From NCBI GenBank assembly GCA_026770615.1, contig MU631326.1, forward strand, positions 419,191 to 429,466: a DNA stretch of 10,276 bases, written 5' to 3'. Of this stretch, positions 9,716 to 10,276 are shown in pieces. The DNA is from Pavlovales sp. CCMP2436. Its lineage: Eukaryota; Haptophyta; Pavlovophyceae; Pavlovales. The notes beneath the pieces were generated by a model that searched no databases, had not been told where the DNA came from, and worked only from the letters and a program-made list of their open reading frames with translations. A program made the translations under genes and the position numbers. Every line of letters begins with the position of its first letter. Position 1 is the first letter of the stretch.

Positions 9716-9927
9716 ACCGCGCGTTCAACAGTTAACCCGCTTAATTTTGGTGGATCGATGTCTTTAGTAACAAACACAAATCGGCTTCATATGGGTGTGA
9801 TCAAAAATTCGATTACTAACTCAGTGAACAAAACGTGGATAAGTTACCCCGATAAGATTCTAAGCATGACAGTGGTCACATCAACCGAAGATTTAGAACG
9901 TGAAGACATGCTTCTATTGTAATATTT

Positions 9928-10113
9928 TTATGATTTTTTTTTACATTCTCGATAAGCTCTTTGGATAATTATGCACGCTAATTCTTGAAATTGTTGTATA
10001 CTAACTTCGTTAGAAGTGTCAACATTTTCGTTAACGTTAGTATAACAACATCTTAAGATATGTAAAATTGTAGGGACGAGGAACAACGAAAGCAAATTTA
10101 ACATATCAATCAT
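9928..10113 (-). CDS. Small membrane protein with IQ-like motif
   Basis: An open frame of 61 residues whose stop lies five bases from the stop of the fibre gene, tail to tail. Residues 3-21 are hydrophobic and can form one membrane helix. A polar, acidic linker follows, and the C-terminal part carries IQRAYRECKKK (residues 50-60), which fits the calmodulin-binding IQ consensus (Ile-Gln, Arg at +5, basic at +10). The tight convergent packing and the clean frame support a real gene, but the size is small and chance cannot be excluded. I do not recognise a family. A role at a host membrane with a calmodulin-like partner is speculation from the motif alone. The start is preceded by a TATATTTAG stretch on the minus strand. 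Confidence 0.5.
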   Translation of the reverse strand: MIDMLNLLSLFLVPTILHILRCCYTNVNENVDTSNEVSIQQFQELACIIIQRAYRECKKKS

Positions 10114-10155
10114 CCCTAAATATACATGAAGATAAAAATATAATGTATATTATAT
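10114..10155. promoter_or_regulatory. Divergent AT-rich spacer
   Basis: The 42 bases between two divergent ATGs (10113 minus, 10156 plus) are almost all A and T, with TATA-type stretches towards both starts. The layout copies the spacer between the lipase and fibre genes. Confidence 0.3.
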
Positions 10156-10276
10156 ATGTCTGATGGCATTCAAAACCCAAAACCGCCATCAAGTGGACTC
10201 GCTCGCGCTCGACGTCTCGGCTCCTTCGGCTCCCTCTTCAACCAGTCCTTCCACCGCGCCCCCGCGCTGCGGCCTG
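10156..10276 (+). CDS. Open frame running off the window, start AT-rich, rest GC-rich (uncertain)
   Basis: The ATG at 10156 opens a frame of 40 codons to the window end without a stop. The first 14 residues (MSDGIQNPKPPSSG) look like the start of a viral protein and follow a TATA-rich spacer. Past about 10195 the bases become very GC-rich and the translation becomes Arg/Ala/Ser/Pro-rich. Either a viral gene is cut by a joint to foreign DNA, or the frame is open by chance because GC-rich DNA has few stops. No function can be given. Confidence 0.3.
   Translation, partial: MSDGIQNPKPPSSGLARARRLGSFGSLFNQSFHRAPALRP
10195..10276. other. GC-rich segment, possible host flank or element boundary
   Basis: Bases 10201-10276 hold 55 G or C of 76, while 10081-10140 hold 15 of 60. 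The switch takes place within about 20 bases. The segment has short repeats (CGGCTCCTTCGGCTCC, CTCGCTCGCGCTCG) of a kind common in GC-rich algal genomes. It may be the host side of an integration joint, a terminal repeat of the element, or an assembly joint. No direct or inverted terminal repeat can be confirmed inside this window. Confidence 0.5.

Larger units (their letters stand above)
3427..9922 (+). pseudogene. Giant fibre / attachment protein: Asn-rich repeat shaft plus LamG-like modules, heavily broken
   Basis: Coding sequence can be followed almost continuously for 6.5 kb (about 2,160 residues). I chose ATG 3427 (MSVFGEQAF) because the reading upstream crosses the lipase start. Residues up to about 3940 look like a fibre base with a 7-residue TNGNL repeat. 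From 4070 to 5620 there is an Asn/Ser-rich shaft built on KTNQSDF and LRYDSNI motifs. From 6185 onward come four lectin-like beta modules separated by linkers. Frame changes lie near 3880, 4424, 4632, 6908, 6988, 7530, 7990, 8500 and 8668. In-frame stops lie at 3965 (TAA), 6260 (TAA), 7896 (TGA), 8611 (TAA), 8897 (TAG) and 9212 (TAA), with a further TGA at 7423 that may mark a local double shift. The stretch 4640-6259 is open for 1.6 kb. The true end is TAA 9920-9922. The likely role is receptor or cell-surface binding. It could originally have been two genes, but I see no second start signal. Confidence 0.65.

Noticed and set aside
310..9922. Ciliate-like code with TAA and TAG read as glutamine
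   Set aside because: Several genes end cleanly at TAA or TAG beside convergent or following genes, and frame changes are also present. A code change would not cure the frameshifts and would fuse capsid and ATPase genes, which share a frame across two TAA codons.

Overview
The window looks like the structural-gene end of a Polinton-like virus or virophage-type element (double-jelly-roll dsDNA virus lineage), probably integrated in a protist, possibly algal, genome. The evidence is a run of genes: a C-terminal piece that fits a major capsid protein, an A32/FtsK-type packaging ATPase with clear Walker A and B motifs, a jelly-roll penton candidate, a class 3 lipase, and a very long repeat-rich fibre with lectin-like modules. 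Genes are tightly packed, AT-rich, and start just downstream of TATA-like stretches, as expected for a eukaryotic virus. No polymerase, integrase, protease or terminal inverted repeat is in the window, so the exact family is inferred.

Layout: 1-291 end of the capsid gene (partial); 310-1018 packaging ATPase; 1055-1908 unknown protein; 1930-2715 penton candidate; 2712-3386 lipase on the minus strand, overlapping the penton gene tail to tail; 3427-9922 one giant fibre or attachment gene, divergent from the lipase; 9928-10113 small minus-strand membrane protein with an IQ-like motif; 10156 onward a short open frame that runs into a GC-rich segment (about 72% GC from 10201 to the end, against about 25% in 10081-10140). 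That segment may be host DNA or another foreign joint.

Most plus-strand genes are broken. The ATPase needs two frame changes, the unknown gene one frame change and two in-frame stops, the penton two in-frame stops, and the fibre about nine frame changes and at least six in-frame stops. In nearly every case the protein sequence resumes sensibly past the lesion. True gene ends in the same window also use TAA and TAG, so a reassigned code does not explain this. A decayed endogenous copy, or an uncorrected long-read assembly, explains it better. The lipase and the small IQ protein are open.

Working together, the capsid protein and penton would build the shell, the ATPase would pump DNA into it, and the fibre, with an Asn/Ser-rich repeat shaft followed by four lectin-like modules, would contact the host surface. 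The lipase may act on membranes during entry or exit.
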